NCBI RefSeq assembly: GCF_029714945.1
Contig: NZ_CP121634.1
Coordinates: 1,385,001-1,449,000 of the forward strand
Direction: 5' to 3'
Source: Bradyrhizobium sp. CIAT3101
GTDB lineage: Bacteria > Pseudomonadota > Alphaproteobacteria > Rhizobiales > Xanthobacteraceae
Length of the DNA stretch: 64,000 nucleotides
The position numbers were made by a program, and so were the translations under genes. The notes below the pieces were generated by a model that ran no database searches, was not told the DNA's origin, and was given only the letters and a program-made list of their open reading frames with translations. This document shows positions 54,823 through 62,912 of the stretch, one piece after another. Each line of letters opens with the position of its first letter. Positions within the stretch are counted from its first letter, which is position 1.

Positions 54823-55782
54823 ATGTCCGTCATCAGGAAGTCGCTCTCGACCGCGATGCTGCCGCAGGACTTGTCCGACCGGCAGCGCTTCATCCGTTTC
54901 GCCGAGCTGTTCGAGCATTTTTCCAACACCGGCGAGCTCGATCCGGCCTCCGACGTGCCGTTTCGCGCCGCCATGAACTCGATCCATATCGGCACCACCA
55001 TGCTCGGCCGCTGCGACGGCAGCTTCGTCACGGTGCGGCGGGAAAAGCGCCAGGTGATCGAGACCGGCGATGACCGCTTCTGCCTCGCGCGCAACACCGG
55101 CGATCTCTCCTCGCAGGTGATCCATCGCGGCCGCGAATTCACCATGCGGCCGGGATCGATGGTGTTGTTGAAGCTCGACGAGCCGTTCTTCGCTGCCGAC
55201 GGCGCGAGCCAGAAGCGTTTCACCAACGTGCATCTGCCGGTCGATTCACTGCGCGCGATGGTCACCGACGTCGACGACCTCGTTGGCTGCGAGCTTGAGC
55301 CCGGCGGCGCGCTGTCGCTCGTGATGGACTACAGCGATCTGCTGCTTCGTCATCCCTCGGCCGCCGACGAGGCCGGCATGGCGATCGCGTCCCATTTGCT
55401 CGATCTCGCCGCGATCGGCCTGGGTGCCCGCAGCGACGTTGCGGCCGCGGCACGACGCCGGGGCCTGCGCGCGGTACGGCTGAAGGCCGTGCAGTCGATT
55501 CTCGACGCGCGCTTCCACGAGCCGGATTTCTCCGCGCAAAAGCTCGCCACTGCCGCCGGTCTCTCCGAGCGCTACGTCAACGAGCTCTTGTTCGAGGCGG
55601 GCGCGAGCTTCACCACCCGGCTGACCGAGTTGCGCCTGCGCAAGGCGGCCGACCTGCTCGCCCATCGCGAGGGGCGCATCAGCGACATCGCGTTCGCCTG
55701 CGGCTTCAATGATCTGTCGTATTTCAATCGCTGCTTTCGCCGCAGGTTCGGCCTGACCCCGACCGCGGCGCGGGGCAAGTGA
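54823..55782 (+). CDS. AraC-family transcriptional regulator
   Basis: A 319-residue regulator: an N-terminal AraC-binding-like sensing domain (residues about 15-205) and a C-terminal AraC HTH pair (about 218-315) with FSAQKLATAAGLSERYVNELLF and RISDIAFACGFNDLSYFNRCFRRRFGLTPTAAR. The MSVIRKSLSTAML start at 54823 is preferred; the open frame continues 129 bases upstream without family-like sequence. The target is unknown. It is convergent with the short gene at 55790. Confidence 0.87.
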   Translation: MSVIRKSLSTAMLPQDLSDRQRFIRFAELFEHFSNTGELDPASDVPFRAAMNSIHIGTTMLGRCDGSFVTVRREKRQVIETGDDRFCLARNTGDLSSQVIHRGREFTMRPGSMVLLKLDEPFFAADGASQKRFTNVHLPVDSLRAMVTDVDDLVGCELEPGGALSLVMDYSDLLLRHPSAADEAGMAIASHLLDLAAIGLGARSDVAAAARRRGLRAVRLKAVQSILDARFHEPDFSAQKLATAAGLSERYVNELLFEAGASFTTRLTELRLRKAADLLAHREGRISDIAFACGFNDLSYFNRCFRRRFGLTPTAARGK

Positions 55783-55789
55783 GGCGCGC

Positions 55790-56023
55790 CTAAGGCGTCT
55801 CCACCCTCGGCGGCGGATATCGGCGCGCCAGCATCGACAGCGGCAGGCGCCGCTCGTCCAGCGGCAGCTCCAGCCAGGCCAGCACTAGCGGCCGCTTCCA
55901 GTCGCCGACACCGAACTCCATGTCGACCCATTTCTGCGGCTCGGGCCCGTCGAGGCCGCGGACCCAGACGAAATAGCGGGGCGAATCGTCGGCGCCGGTG
56001 TCCGTCGTCGGTCTCCTGGCCAT
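55790..56023 (-). CDS. Small hypothetical protein
   Basis: A 77-residue soluble protein: an N-terminal polar part (MARRPTTDTGADDSPRY) and FVWVRGLDGPEPQKWVDMEFGVGDWKRPLVLAWLELPLDERRLPLSMLARRYPPP. It is tryptophan and proline rich. No family recognised. It ends eight bases from the AraC gene end and is divergent from the DUF6314 gene. Confidence 0.65.
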   Translation of the reverse strand: MARRPTTDTGADDSPRYFVWVRGLDGPEPQKWVDMEFGVGDWKRPLVLAWLELPLDERRLPLSMLARRYPPPRVETP

Positions 56024-56146
56024 CACTTGCTCACTGTCTCGACACGCATTATCGCAAGGATATAGGTAGCGGCGCCGCAAAGTCGAACGCGGGCCCCGCG
56101 GATTTTGCGAAACCACGAAGCGGCCGGACGCCTGGGTCCAGAGCAC

Positions 56147-56608
56147 ATGAACGAAACCGTGATCGATGCTTGGGATGATGCGTCGCAGGTGATGACGCGG
56201 CTGGCGGGGCGCTGGTCGTTCGACCGGGTCATCGCAGGTCAAGGGAGCATGCGGGGTCTTGCGACCTTCACGCCGTTGGGCGCGGAGCGCCTCGCCTATC
56301 GCGAGCAAGGACGCTTGAGGCTCCAGAACGGCACCGAGCTCGAAGCGGAGCGGGAGTACGTCTTCCGCGGGCGCGACCGGGGATTCGAAGTCTTCTTCAA
56401 GGAGACGCCGCCACGGCTATTCCACGCGATTGAGCTTGCTGCATCCGATGGTGGCGCTCTGAACGGAAGCGCCGGCCATCTGTGCAATCTCGACAATTAT
56501 CAGTCGACCTACACCTTCCTGGCCGATGGTGGCTTCGTCATTCGTCACGTCGTGTCGGGTCCGCGCAAGGACTACACGATGATCACGACCTACACGCGGG
56601 CCGCGTGA
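56147..56608 (+). CDS. DUF6314 family protein
   Basis: A 153-residue beta-barrel-like protein, MNETVIDAWDDASQVMTRLAGRWSFDRVI, with blocks GSMRGLATFTPLGAERLAYREQGRLRLQNGTELEAEREYVFR and FFKETPPRLFHAIEL...HLCNLDNYQSTYTF, matching my memory of DUF6314. Probably a small lipocalin-like binding domain. The start at 56147 is preferred over an in-frame ATG at 56105. Function unknown. Confidence 0.75.
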   Translation: MNETVIDAWDDASQVMTRLAGRWSFDRVIAGQGSMRGLATFTPLGAERLAYREQGRLRLQNGTELEAEREYVFRGRDRGFEVFFKETPPRLFHAIELAASDGGALNGSAGHLCNLDNYQSTYTFLADGGFVIRHVVSGPRKDYTMITTYTRAA

Positions 56609-56677
56609 GGCTCGGGGATCGCGACAATCACGTTGCGTCGAAGCCACTGCGGATTGCCGAAGCGTCGTGCGCCACGG

Positions 56678-57535
56678 CTAGCGCTTCGGCTTGCGAAGCA
56701 CCATCCTGCCTTTTGAAGTCATGCCATCCCAGCTGGCGGACCAGCTGACTTCCGGGGCGGAGGACTTTTGATCCCAGGTCCCCTGCAGCGCAAACAGGCC
56801 GCCTTGGGGATCGACGCATCGCAGGATCCAGCAATCATCCGGCAACTCGATCGGCCCCTGGAGAATCCGGCCTCCGCCGGCATGGACCCGCCTGGCCGCC
56901 GCGCCGACGTCGTCGACATTGAAGTAGTGCAGCCAGCACGCGTGCGGCACGCTCGGAAGTTTGGTGAGCATGCCGCCGACCGTCCGTCCAGCCGCCGAGA
57001 ACAATTCATACACGCTCGCCGGATCGTTTTCGGGAGAGGCCTGTTGCCAGCCAAGGAGCTCTCCGTAGAACGCGAATATCCGGCTCCGATCCGCGGCAAG
57101 CAGCTCGTGCCAGCCCACGCGTCCGGGTTCATCCGATCCGCCCGGTTGCGATCGGCCATATGTCAATCCTGTGACCAGCGCAAACGTCGCTCCTTGCGGA
57201 TCGGCGACTACCGCAATGCGGCCGATGTTGCTGTCTGTCGGTGAGACCAGGATGGCGCCTCCAAGCAGGCCGATGTGAGCGGCCTTCGCATCAACGTCAT
57301 CGACGGCAACGTAGCCGAGCCATCTCGGCGTTGCCCCCATGCGCACTCCCTCTTCCGGAAGCGCCATGAGCCCGGCGACCGGAGCGTCAGCCGCATTCAG
57401 CAGCGTGTAGGCCAGTTCCGCGGTGGACGCATCCTTCGTGGTCCAGCCAACGATCTCGGCGTAAAAAGCAGCGGCCGACCGCCTGTCTGTCGTCAGCAGC
57501 TCATACCAGACGAAACCTCCGACCCGATCGATCAA
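56678..57535 (-). CDS. VOC family protein with two glyoxalase-like domains
   Basis: A 285-residue protein with two vicinal oxygen chelate modules. Domain one is VGGFVWYELLTTDRRSAAAFYAEIVGWT...ADPQGATFALV; domain two is VGWHELLAADRSRIFAFYGELLGWQ...VDPQGGLFALQG. Such tandem VOC proteins bind small molecules or metals; some give resistance to bleomycin-like glycopeptides. It lies next to, and divergent from, the TOMM precursor gene, but a link to self-protection is only a hypothesis. Confidence 0.86.
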   Translation of the reverse strand: MIDRVGGFVWYELLTTDRRSAAAFYAEIVGWTTKDASTAELAYTLLNAADAPVAGLMALPEEGVRMGATPRWLGYVAVDDVDAKAAHIGLLGGAILVSPTDSNIGRIAVVADPQGATFALVTGLTYGRSQPGGSDEPGRVGWHELLAADRSRIFAFYGELLGWQQASPENDPASVYELFSAAGRTVGGMLTKLPSVPHACWLHYFNVDDVGAAARRVHAGGGRILQGPIELPDDCWILRCVDPQGGLFALQGTWDQKSSAPEVSWSASWDGMTSKGRMVLRKPKR

Positions 57536-57675
57536 ATTGTCTTCTCCGTTCGGGCGGGCAGGCGATTGCGCACTGCATCATGCGCCATGGTCCGGCATGC
57601 TCGACGCAAAATTGCCGCGATGTCGTTCATGAAGATTACAAAGCAGCCTCTCGACATCTTGTCGATGCGCAATTC

Positions 57676-57704
57676 TTGCTCGCTTGGGTTGCTCGGCGTA
57701 GGAT
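57676..57704 (+). promoter_or_regulatory. Candidate promoter of the TOMM precursor gene
   Basis: TTGCTC (57676-57681) and TAGGAT (57699-57704) are 17 bases apart, about 50 bases before the precursor ATG. A small inverted repeat TCGAC-ATCTT-GTCGA (57651-57665) lies just upstream and could be an operator. Weak by eye. Confidence 0.3.
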
Positions 57705-57753
57705 GCCTAGAGGAATATCGTTCTCATTCTTCCCGGATTTGGAGGATGCGGCC

Positions 57754-58206
57754 ATGCGGCGAACGAAGCAAGCTTCGAAAAAAGTTCGAATGACCAAAGC
57801 CGCAGTGCCGGCCCTCGGAGTAGCCGGGCTGACTTTTTCGCTGGCAGGCAGCGCATATGCGACAGCCGCAGTTCCGGCAGGCGACGCGCCGCAAAGGCTG
57901 AACGTCATGCCTGGCCAGTTTACCCAGCTCAGCGAGGAAGAACTCGCCGATGTCAGCCTTGCCACTTTCCATCTCGCCAGCGATGAGAAAACCTTGAGCG
58001 GCATCCTGCTCGCGCGGGGATGCGGTGGCTGCGGTGGCTGTCGTGGCTGCGGCGGTTGTCGCGGCTGCGGTGGTTGCAGAGGCTGTGCGGGCTGCAGAGC
58101 CTGCCGCTGCGGCGTCGGTTGTGGCGTTGGCATTGGCTGCGCCATTGTTGCGCCCGTTGCATGCACCGGGTGCTGCGCATCGTGGGGCCGCTGCCGCTGG
58201 TGCTAG
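57754..58206 (+). CDS. TOMM precursor peptide, Cys/Gly-rich core
   Basis: A 150-residue ribosomal peptide precursor. GGAGG eight bases upstream supports the ATG at 57754. Residues 1-35 have a basic start (MRRTKQASKKVRMTK), a hydrophobic stretch (AVPALGVAGLTFSLAG) and AYA, like a signal peptide. Residues about 36-85 form an acidic leader with QLSEEELADVSLATFHLASDEK, a likely recognition element for the modification enzyme. The core (about 88-150) has 18 cysteines: CGGCRG units repeated about three times, decayed copies (CAGCRACRCG), then GVGCGVGIGC and a C-terminal CTGCCASWGRCRWC. Cysteines after Gly/Arg/Ala are classic substrates for thiazole formation. The gene for the modification enzyme follows 232 bases downstream. 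Related long precursors occur in Bradyrhizobium as far as I recall; the product is undescribed to me. Confidence 0.87.
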   Translation: MRRTKQASKKVRMTKAAVPALGVAGLTFSLAGSAYATAAVPAGDAPQRLNVMPGQFTQLSEEELADVSLATFHLASDEKTLSGILLARGCGGCGGCRGCGGCRGCGGCRGCAGCRACRCGVGCGVGIGCAIVAPVACTGCCASWGRCRWC

Positions 58207-58438
58207 GCGTTGGCGCTCCCTGACGGGACATCGACAGGTCGCGATTTCATTGGCCGGGCTCGCAAGGACCCGGCCAGTTTGCTGCGTGCGTCAGGACGTT
58301 CGTGTCATGCAGTCCGTCCGCTTGCCGATGGCGAGCGAGTATGTTCCAACTCATGCAGAGAAGGTCGGTGCCCGCGCGAAGCGTTCGTCGCGTGACGGCA
58401 ATCGGAAATGACGGGAACAGGATCAGCGTGCTGCCCCG

Positions 58439-60679
58439 ATGACAGTCGAGCGAAAGAGCCGCACCGCGAAGCAAACCCGCAAGGACATTTTGCGATTCGC
58501 GCCAAACTTCACCGCCTATCTGCTTCCTCCCAACGCGGTCTGTCTCTATTCCGAGGCCCGCAAGTTCTTTTTGCACGGCGACCTCTATTGTGAGTTGGCG
58601 CGTGCGATCGGAAAGAACGGCAAGGCTGCGTCCGAGCTCATCCGTGAGCTATCGAAGCGTTTTCCCGTGGCCGAGATCGAAGAGGCGATCAGGCGGTTGC
58701 TGGAGCGCCGATACGTCGTCAGCGGAGCATCGCATGGCGGCGTCGTTGACGGATATTGGGCAAGCCTCGGCCTGCCCCCCGACATCGCGGAAGAGAATCT
58801 CCGCAACTGGCCGGTGCGGGTGGAATCGATCGATGTCAAAGGCGCGAGCGAGCTGAGCGCGGCTTTGAGCAAGCTTGGGGTTCAGATCGCCAAGCGATCG
58901 CCCCGGCTCGTCGTCACACTCGTGAACGACTATCTCGATCGGCAACTCTCCGAGATGAACGAGAAGCGCGTGGCTGACAGGGCGCCCTGGCTGCTGGTGC
59001 AGCCATCAGGCGTGTTTCCGCTGGTGGGGCCCGTGTTCAAGCCGGGCGAGAGCGCCTGCTGGACTTGCCTGCATGATCGCATGATCCGCAATCGCGAGAT
59101 CAAGGGATTTCTCGACCGCGGAGCTGCGCAGGCCGTCGCCGTGTCGCCGCTCGTCAGCGGCACCGTCGGACAGACCGCGATCCACTTTGCCGCGGTTGAA
59201 ATCGCCAAGGCGATCGCCTCCGGATTTCGCACCGATCTCAGCGATCACATCGCAAGCTTCGACCTGACCGGAGCTGTCATCGCCAAGCACTACGTCGCGA
59301 AACGTCCGCAATGTTCGGCCTGCGGCAGCAAGAAGCTCCGGAATCCACGACGAGCGGCGGTGCCGATCGAGATCGCCGAAGGCAGAAAGCTCGTCATGAC
59401 CAGCGGTGGGTACCGCACCGTGACGTCGCGCGCCACGGTGGCGAGATTCCGCAAACACGTCAGTCCGCTGACCGGCGTGGTGTCGCGGCTCGAGCGGATC
59501 GAAGCCGATCTGCCGATGAACACCAATTTCTTCGCGCACCACAATTTCTCCGCGCCGGCCTGGAACGTCGACCAGCTCAGGTCCGGCCTGAGCGGGGGCA
59601 GCTTTGGCAAGGGCTCCACGGCCGAGCAGGGCGAGGCCAGCGCGCTGATGGAGGCGATCGAGCGCTACTCGGGCATTTTCCAGGGTGACGAGATCAGGGC
59701 GACGCGCCGCTTTGCCGATTTCGCGCCCGGTGATGCCCTTCTTCCCAACGACGTCCAGTTCTTCAGCGATGCGCAGTTTCAATACAGGCATGCCCCGTTG
59801 CCTGACGATTCGCATCCGGTTCCCGAGCCATTCGATCCCGCGAGCAGGACCGAATGGTCGCCGGTCTGGTCGCTGCGCGACAAGCGCTTCAAATATCTCC
59901 CGACCGGCCTGCTGTATTTCTTCTATGGCGGCTTCCACACCGATTCCAACGGATGCGCGGCCGGCAACACCCGCGAAGAGGCCATCGTTCAAGGCTTCCT
60001 CGAACTGGTCGAACGCGATGCCTATGCGATCTGGTGGTACAACCGCGTGCAGCGCGCCGAGCTTGATTTGACGCAGTTCGAGGATTCCTACGTGCGGGAT
60101 ATTCAGCGTCAGTTTGCCGATGCGGGGCGTCGGCTCTGGGTGCTCGATATCACCAGCGATCTCGGCATTCCTTCCTACGTCGCGATCATGCACTGGATGC
60201 AGAATGGGCACGAGAATATCGAGTTCGGATCCGGCTCGCATTTCGATCGCCGCATCGCGCTGTTGCGTTCCCTCACCGAGCTGACCCAGTTCATGTCGAT
60301 AGGCATGATGAGCGGTGGAAGCGGCGAGAAGCCGTCCCTCGACGGTGTTACGCCGCTGCGGCTGGACGATTATCCGTTCCTGATCCCCAGCGACAATCCC
60401 GTTCTGCCGCCTGCCCCCGGCCTCGAGGTCCATGACAATACCCGCGACCAGGTCAACGCCTGCGTCGAGATCGCAACGCGCGCAGGTTACGACTTCCTCG
60501 TGCTCGACCAGACGCGGCCCGATGTCGAAGTCCCCGTCGTCAGGGTGCTCGTTCCGGGCCTGCGGCATTTCTATCGCCGCTTTGGGCCAGGCCGGCTTTA
60601 CGATGTGCCGGTGAAGCTGGGGCTGCTGGACCGTCCGCGGCTGGAAAGCGAGCTGACTCCGTTCCTGCCACACACCTGA
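58439..60679 (+). CDS. TOMM cyclodehydratase, fused E1-like/YcaO protein
   Basis: A 746-residue fusion of the leader-binding/E1-like (C) and YcaO (D) parts of an azoline synthetase. Residues about 18-95 look like the winged-helix recognition element (RRE). An ocin-ThiF-like part follows with two CxxC pairs, CWTC (207-210) and CSAC (292-295), expected to hold a structural zinc. The YcaO domain (about 345-746) has the ATP/Mg motifs GSTAEQGEASALMEAIERYSG near 395-415 and GCAAGNTREEAIVQGFLELVERDA near 504-527. It should use ATP to turn core Cys (and Ser/Thr) into azolines. The C-terminus ends LTPFLPHT, without the PxPxP found in many such proteins. The 232-base gap upstream holds no convincing gene. 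Confidence 0.92.
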   Translation: MTVERKSRTAKQTRKDILRFAPNFTAYLLPPNAVCLYSEARKFFLHGDLYCELARAIGKNGKAASELIRELSKRFPVAEIEEAIRRLLERRYVVSGASHGGVVDGYWASLGLPPDIAEENLRNWPVRVESIDVKGASELSAALSKLGVQIAKRSPRLVVTLVNDYLDRQLSEMNEKRVADRAPWLLVQPSGVFPLVGPVFKPGESACWTCLHDRMIRNREIKGFLDRGAAQAVAVSPLVSGTVGQTAIHFAAVEIAKAIASGFRTDLSDHIASFDLTGAVIAKHYVAKRPQCSACGSKKLRNPRRAAVPIEIAEGRKLVMTSGGYRTVTSRATVARFRKHVSPLTGVVSRLERIEADLPMNTNFFAHHNFSAPAWNVDQLRSGLSGGSFGKGSTAEQGEASALMEAIERYSGIFQGDEIRATRRFADFAPGDALLPNDVQFFSDAQFQYRHAPLPDDSHPVPEPFDPASRTEWSPVWSLRDKRFKYLPTGLLYFFYGGFHTDSNGCAAGNTREEAIVQGFLELVERDAYAIWWYNRVQRAELDLTQFEDSYVRDIQRQFADAGRRLWVLDITSDLGIPSYVAIMHWMQNGHENIEFGSGSHFDRRIALLRSLTELTQFMSIGMMSGGSGEKPSLDGVTPLRLDDYPFLIPSDNPVLPPAPGLEVHDNTRDQVNACVEIATRAGYDFLVLDQTRPDVEVPVVRVLVPGLRHFYRRFGPGRLYDVPVKLGLLDRPRLESELTPFLPHT

Positions 60680-60691
60680 GGGCTGGCCTCG

Positions 60692-62149
60692 TTGCGCGCT
60701 CCCCGGAAAAAGCCGACCAGGACGAGCGCACCGATCATCGCCGCGCGACTGAACGGCCGTTTCTCCTTTCAAATGCAGGCGGATGGAAGCATCGCCGCCG
60801 TCTCGGCCGACTATTCGGTCAGTCTCGGGCAATTCGGCGCGGCGGCGATCGACCGTGCCGGACATCTCGTCACCGGCCTGCCGCTCACCGCCCTTGCCGG
60901 CAAGAGCGCGCTGGCCAAGCAGCTTCATGCGCTGGTGCAGCGACTGGCGCGGCACGGGCTGCTCGACTATCGCCTGTACTCTCCGCATGATGCGCAAGAT
61001 CTCGTGGTCATCGAGCCGCAGGTCGCCGAATACTGGCCGGAGCGCGCAAAGCTTTCGAGCGGCGATACGATTGTGTTGTCACGCTTCGCCTATCTGCGCC
61101 GGCGCGGGAACGAGATGGTGCTGGAATCGCCGCGCGCTGGCGCGTTATTCCGGATTTGCGATCCCGCCATCGCCGCGACGTTGGCTCGCTTGTCGCAGCC
61201 TCACAAGGTCAACGCGCTTCGCAAGCAAGTGGCTTCCCTGAACTCCGATCTGCTCGCCTTGCTGCTCGATAGCCGGATGCTATTCAAGCTCGGGGCGAAG
61301 GACGGCGACGGCACGCGGATGAGCGAAGGGGATGGCAATCTCGTGCTCTGGGATTTCCACGACCTGATGTTTCACACCCGGAGCACGGAGGGCCGCCATG
61401 CCGATCCGGTCGGTGGCGCCTACGCCTATGCAGGCGCCGTTCCGCCGCTGCCCGCAGTGCGCCCGCTCTGGCCCGGCAGGAAAATCTCCCTCGGCCAGCC
61501 GGCCAAGCCGGAGGCGGTGTCGCCCTTCGCAAGACTGTTGCGCGAACGCCATTCGACACGGGATTTCGACGACCGGCATCCGGTCACGCTCGTCGAGCTC
61601 GCGCAGTTTCTCGGCACCTCCGCCCGCGTGCTGTCGGAATGGAAGAGCGGTGCCGATTTCGACGAGGGCGTCGAGGTCACCTACAGTTCGAGGCCGTATC
61701 CGGCGGCAGGCAGCGCATACGAGCTTGAATTGTACCTGGCGGTCTCGAACTGCGAGGGGCTGGCTCCGGGACTTTATCATTACGACGCCGGCAGCCACGT
61801 GCTGGTCGCGATCGACGCCGCTGCCCAGCACCTGCGGGCGCTTTCAATGGCCGCCGAGTTTGCCATGGGCGCGTCCGGTCCGCCGCAAGTCCTGATCACG
61901 ATCGCCGCGCGTTTCGGACGGATCTCCTGGAAATACTCCTCGATCGCCTATTCGCTGATCCTGAAGGACGTCGGCAGCCTGATCCAGACATTCTACCTGG
62001 CGGCGACCGATATGGGCCTCGGCGGCTGCGCCATCGGCACCAGCAACATCGAACAGTTTGCAAAGATGACGGGGCTCGCACTCGACGTCGAAGGCCCGGT
62101 CGGCCAGTTCGCACTCGGACGCGGGAGCAAACCGCCGGGCGCGGGCTAG
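60692..62149 (+). CDS. SagB-type dehydrogenase (FMN nitroreductase family)
   Basis: A 485-residue protein starting with TTG at 60692, 12 bases after the cyclodehydratase stop, with GAGGG overlapping that stop, so coupled. The C-terminal half (about 270-480) is a SagB/McbC nitroreductase domain: RERHSTRDFDDRHPVTLVELAQFLG near the start, RPYPAAGSAYELELYLAV near 335, and the final DMGLGGCAIGTSNIEQFAKMTGL. The N-terminal half is the family-typical extra domain. With FMN it should oxidise azolines to thiazoles/oxazoles, completing the modification. Confidence 0.92.
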   Translation: MRAPRKKPTRTSAPIIAARLNGRFSFQMQADGSIAAVSADYSVSLGQFGAAAIDRAGHLVTGLPLTALAGKSALAKQLHALVQRLARHGLLDYRLYSPHDAQDLVVIEPQVAEYWPERAKLSSGDTIVLSRFAYLRRRGNEMVLESPRAGALFRICDPAIAATLARLSQPHKVNALRKQVASLNSDLLALLLDSRMLFKLGAKDGDGTRMSEGDGNLVLWDFHDLMFHTRSTEGRHADPVGGAYAYAGAVPPLPAVRPLWPGRKISLGQPAKPEAVSPFARLLRERHSTRDFDDRHPVTLVELAQFLGTSARVLSEWKSGADFDEGVEVTYSSRPYPAAGSAYELELYLAVSNCEGLAPGLYHYDAGSHVLVAIDAAAQHLRALSMAAEFAMGASGPPQVLITIAARFGRISWKYSSIAYSLILKDVGSLIQTFYLAATDMGLGGCAIGTSNIEQFAKMTGLALDVEGPVGQFALGRGSKPPGAG

Positions 62150-62179
62150 TCCGATATCTCCGGATGTCGCCGGCGCAAA

Positions 62180-62360
62180 CCGTAAGGGAGGTCCACCTTC
62201 ACCAAGGCTGCGGCGGGACAGCCTTCGCGGCTTCGCCCGGATCGGGCTTTGCGCTGCGTGGTTCGCGGTCCGTCTTCGCCAAGAGGCTTCGCCGGACACG
62301 CTTCGCCCGTTCGGCCTTGCGTGGCTGCGCCACGCGAAGCCCAACGGGCGAAGCGTGGTG
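62180..62360. repeat. Inverted-repeat block after the TOMM locus
   Basis: A large imperfect hairpin at 62297-62357 pairs CACGCTTCGCCCGTT...GCGTGGC with GCCACGCGAAGCCCAACGGGCGAAGCGTG. The stretch before it is rich in CTTCGCC/GGCGAAG variants. This is repeat DNA, not a gene. The remaining part of the 763-base gap (62360-62912) is less GC-rich and holds two AATACCGACA-type direct repeats (62429-62453) and the tRNA-like fragment listed separately. Confidence 0.65.
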
Positions 62361-62635
62361 CCCCTGGCCGATAATCAACTAGTCGCATAACAAATTGAAT
62401 TTGTGATACTTTTAGTCGTCGACTGCCTCAGATACCGACAGGAATACCGACAAGATGATGGACGGGAGGTGTTCGCAAAAAATAAATCTGCGAGCGCTCT
62501 GCAGCACGCACAGTCTTGCGGTTCTTGTCTTCATAACCGCCGGCCGGAGTCGAACCCGGCTCAGACTCGAAATCTTTAGGGAGGCGGGGCGAGCGCTTAC
62601 TCAGCAGCTTTCAGTTTTCTTCAAGAAGAGTGATT

Positions 62636-62670
62636 AAAGATTGTGAGTTTGACTCCCACTCTCTCCGCCA
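62636..62670 (+). other. tRNA-Ser-like 3' fragment, possible attachment site remnant
   Basis: The sequence ends TCTCTCC-G-CCA (acceptor strand, discriminator and CCA) and is preceded by a T-arm-like GTGAG-TTTGACT-CCCAC with one stem mismatch and a T-loop one base off consensus. This is what the 3' end of a tRNA-Ser gene looks like after integration of an element and later decay. No 5' half (GGAGAGA) is visible upstream, so it is not a functional tRNA. Confidence 0.4.
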
Positions 62671-62912
62671 TGTGCACGATTTCTACGCCAACCTGCGATT
62701 TTGAACGATTTTCTGCGCGGTAGCGCGCTGTCAGATTTGGTGCGTGCGCAAGGCAAAAATGCTCCGGTCGATAGCTCACGTTTGGTCGCAAACGGTGTCA
62801 GTCGGCTGACTGTCGAGGTTTCACACAAAGCCAATCAGTCGAGGTGAGGCCAGCCAGCGGTTCACATAATGAATGTTTGTGGAATGCCGGACGAAGGCAG
62901 TCCTGCTTGCCC

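Noticed and set aside
58017..58120. Short regular DNA repeats that might suggest a CRISPR array
   Set aside because: The 18-base periodicity is the coding sequence of the CGGCRG peptide repeat; there are no spacers.
58210..58395. Possible second small peptide (61 residues, four cysteines) right after the TOMM precursor
   Set aside because: It would start with TTG without a ribosome-binding site, has no leader-like sequence and lacks the core repeat.
62164..62382. A 72-residue open frame in the repeat block after the SagB gene
   Set aside because: It lies wholly in inverted-repeat DNA with CTTCGCC/GGCGAAG variants and has no ribosome-binding site or family.
62535..62585. T-arm-like hairpin on the minus strand that could suggest a tRNA
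   Set aside because: The GCCGG/CCGGC stem has an eight-base loop and no acceptor, D-arm or anticodon arm could be built around it.
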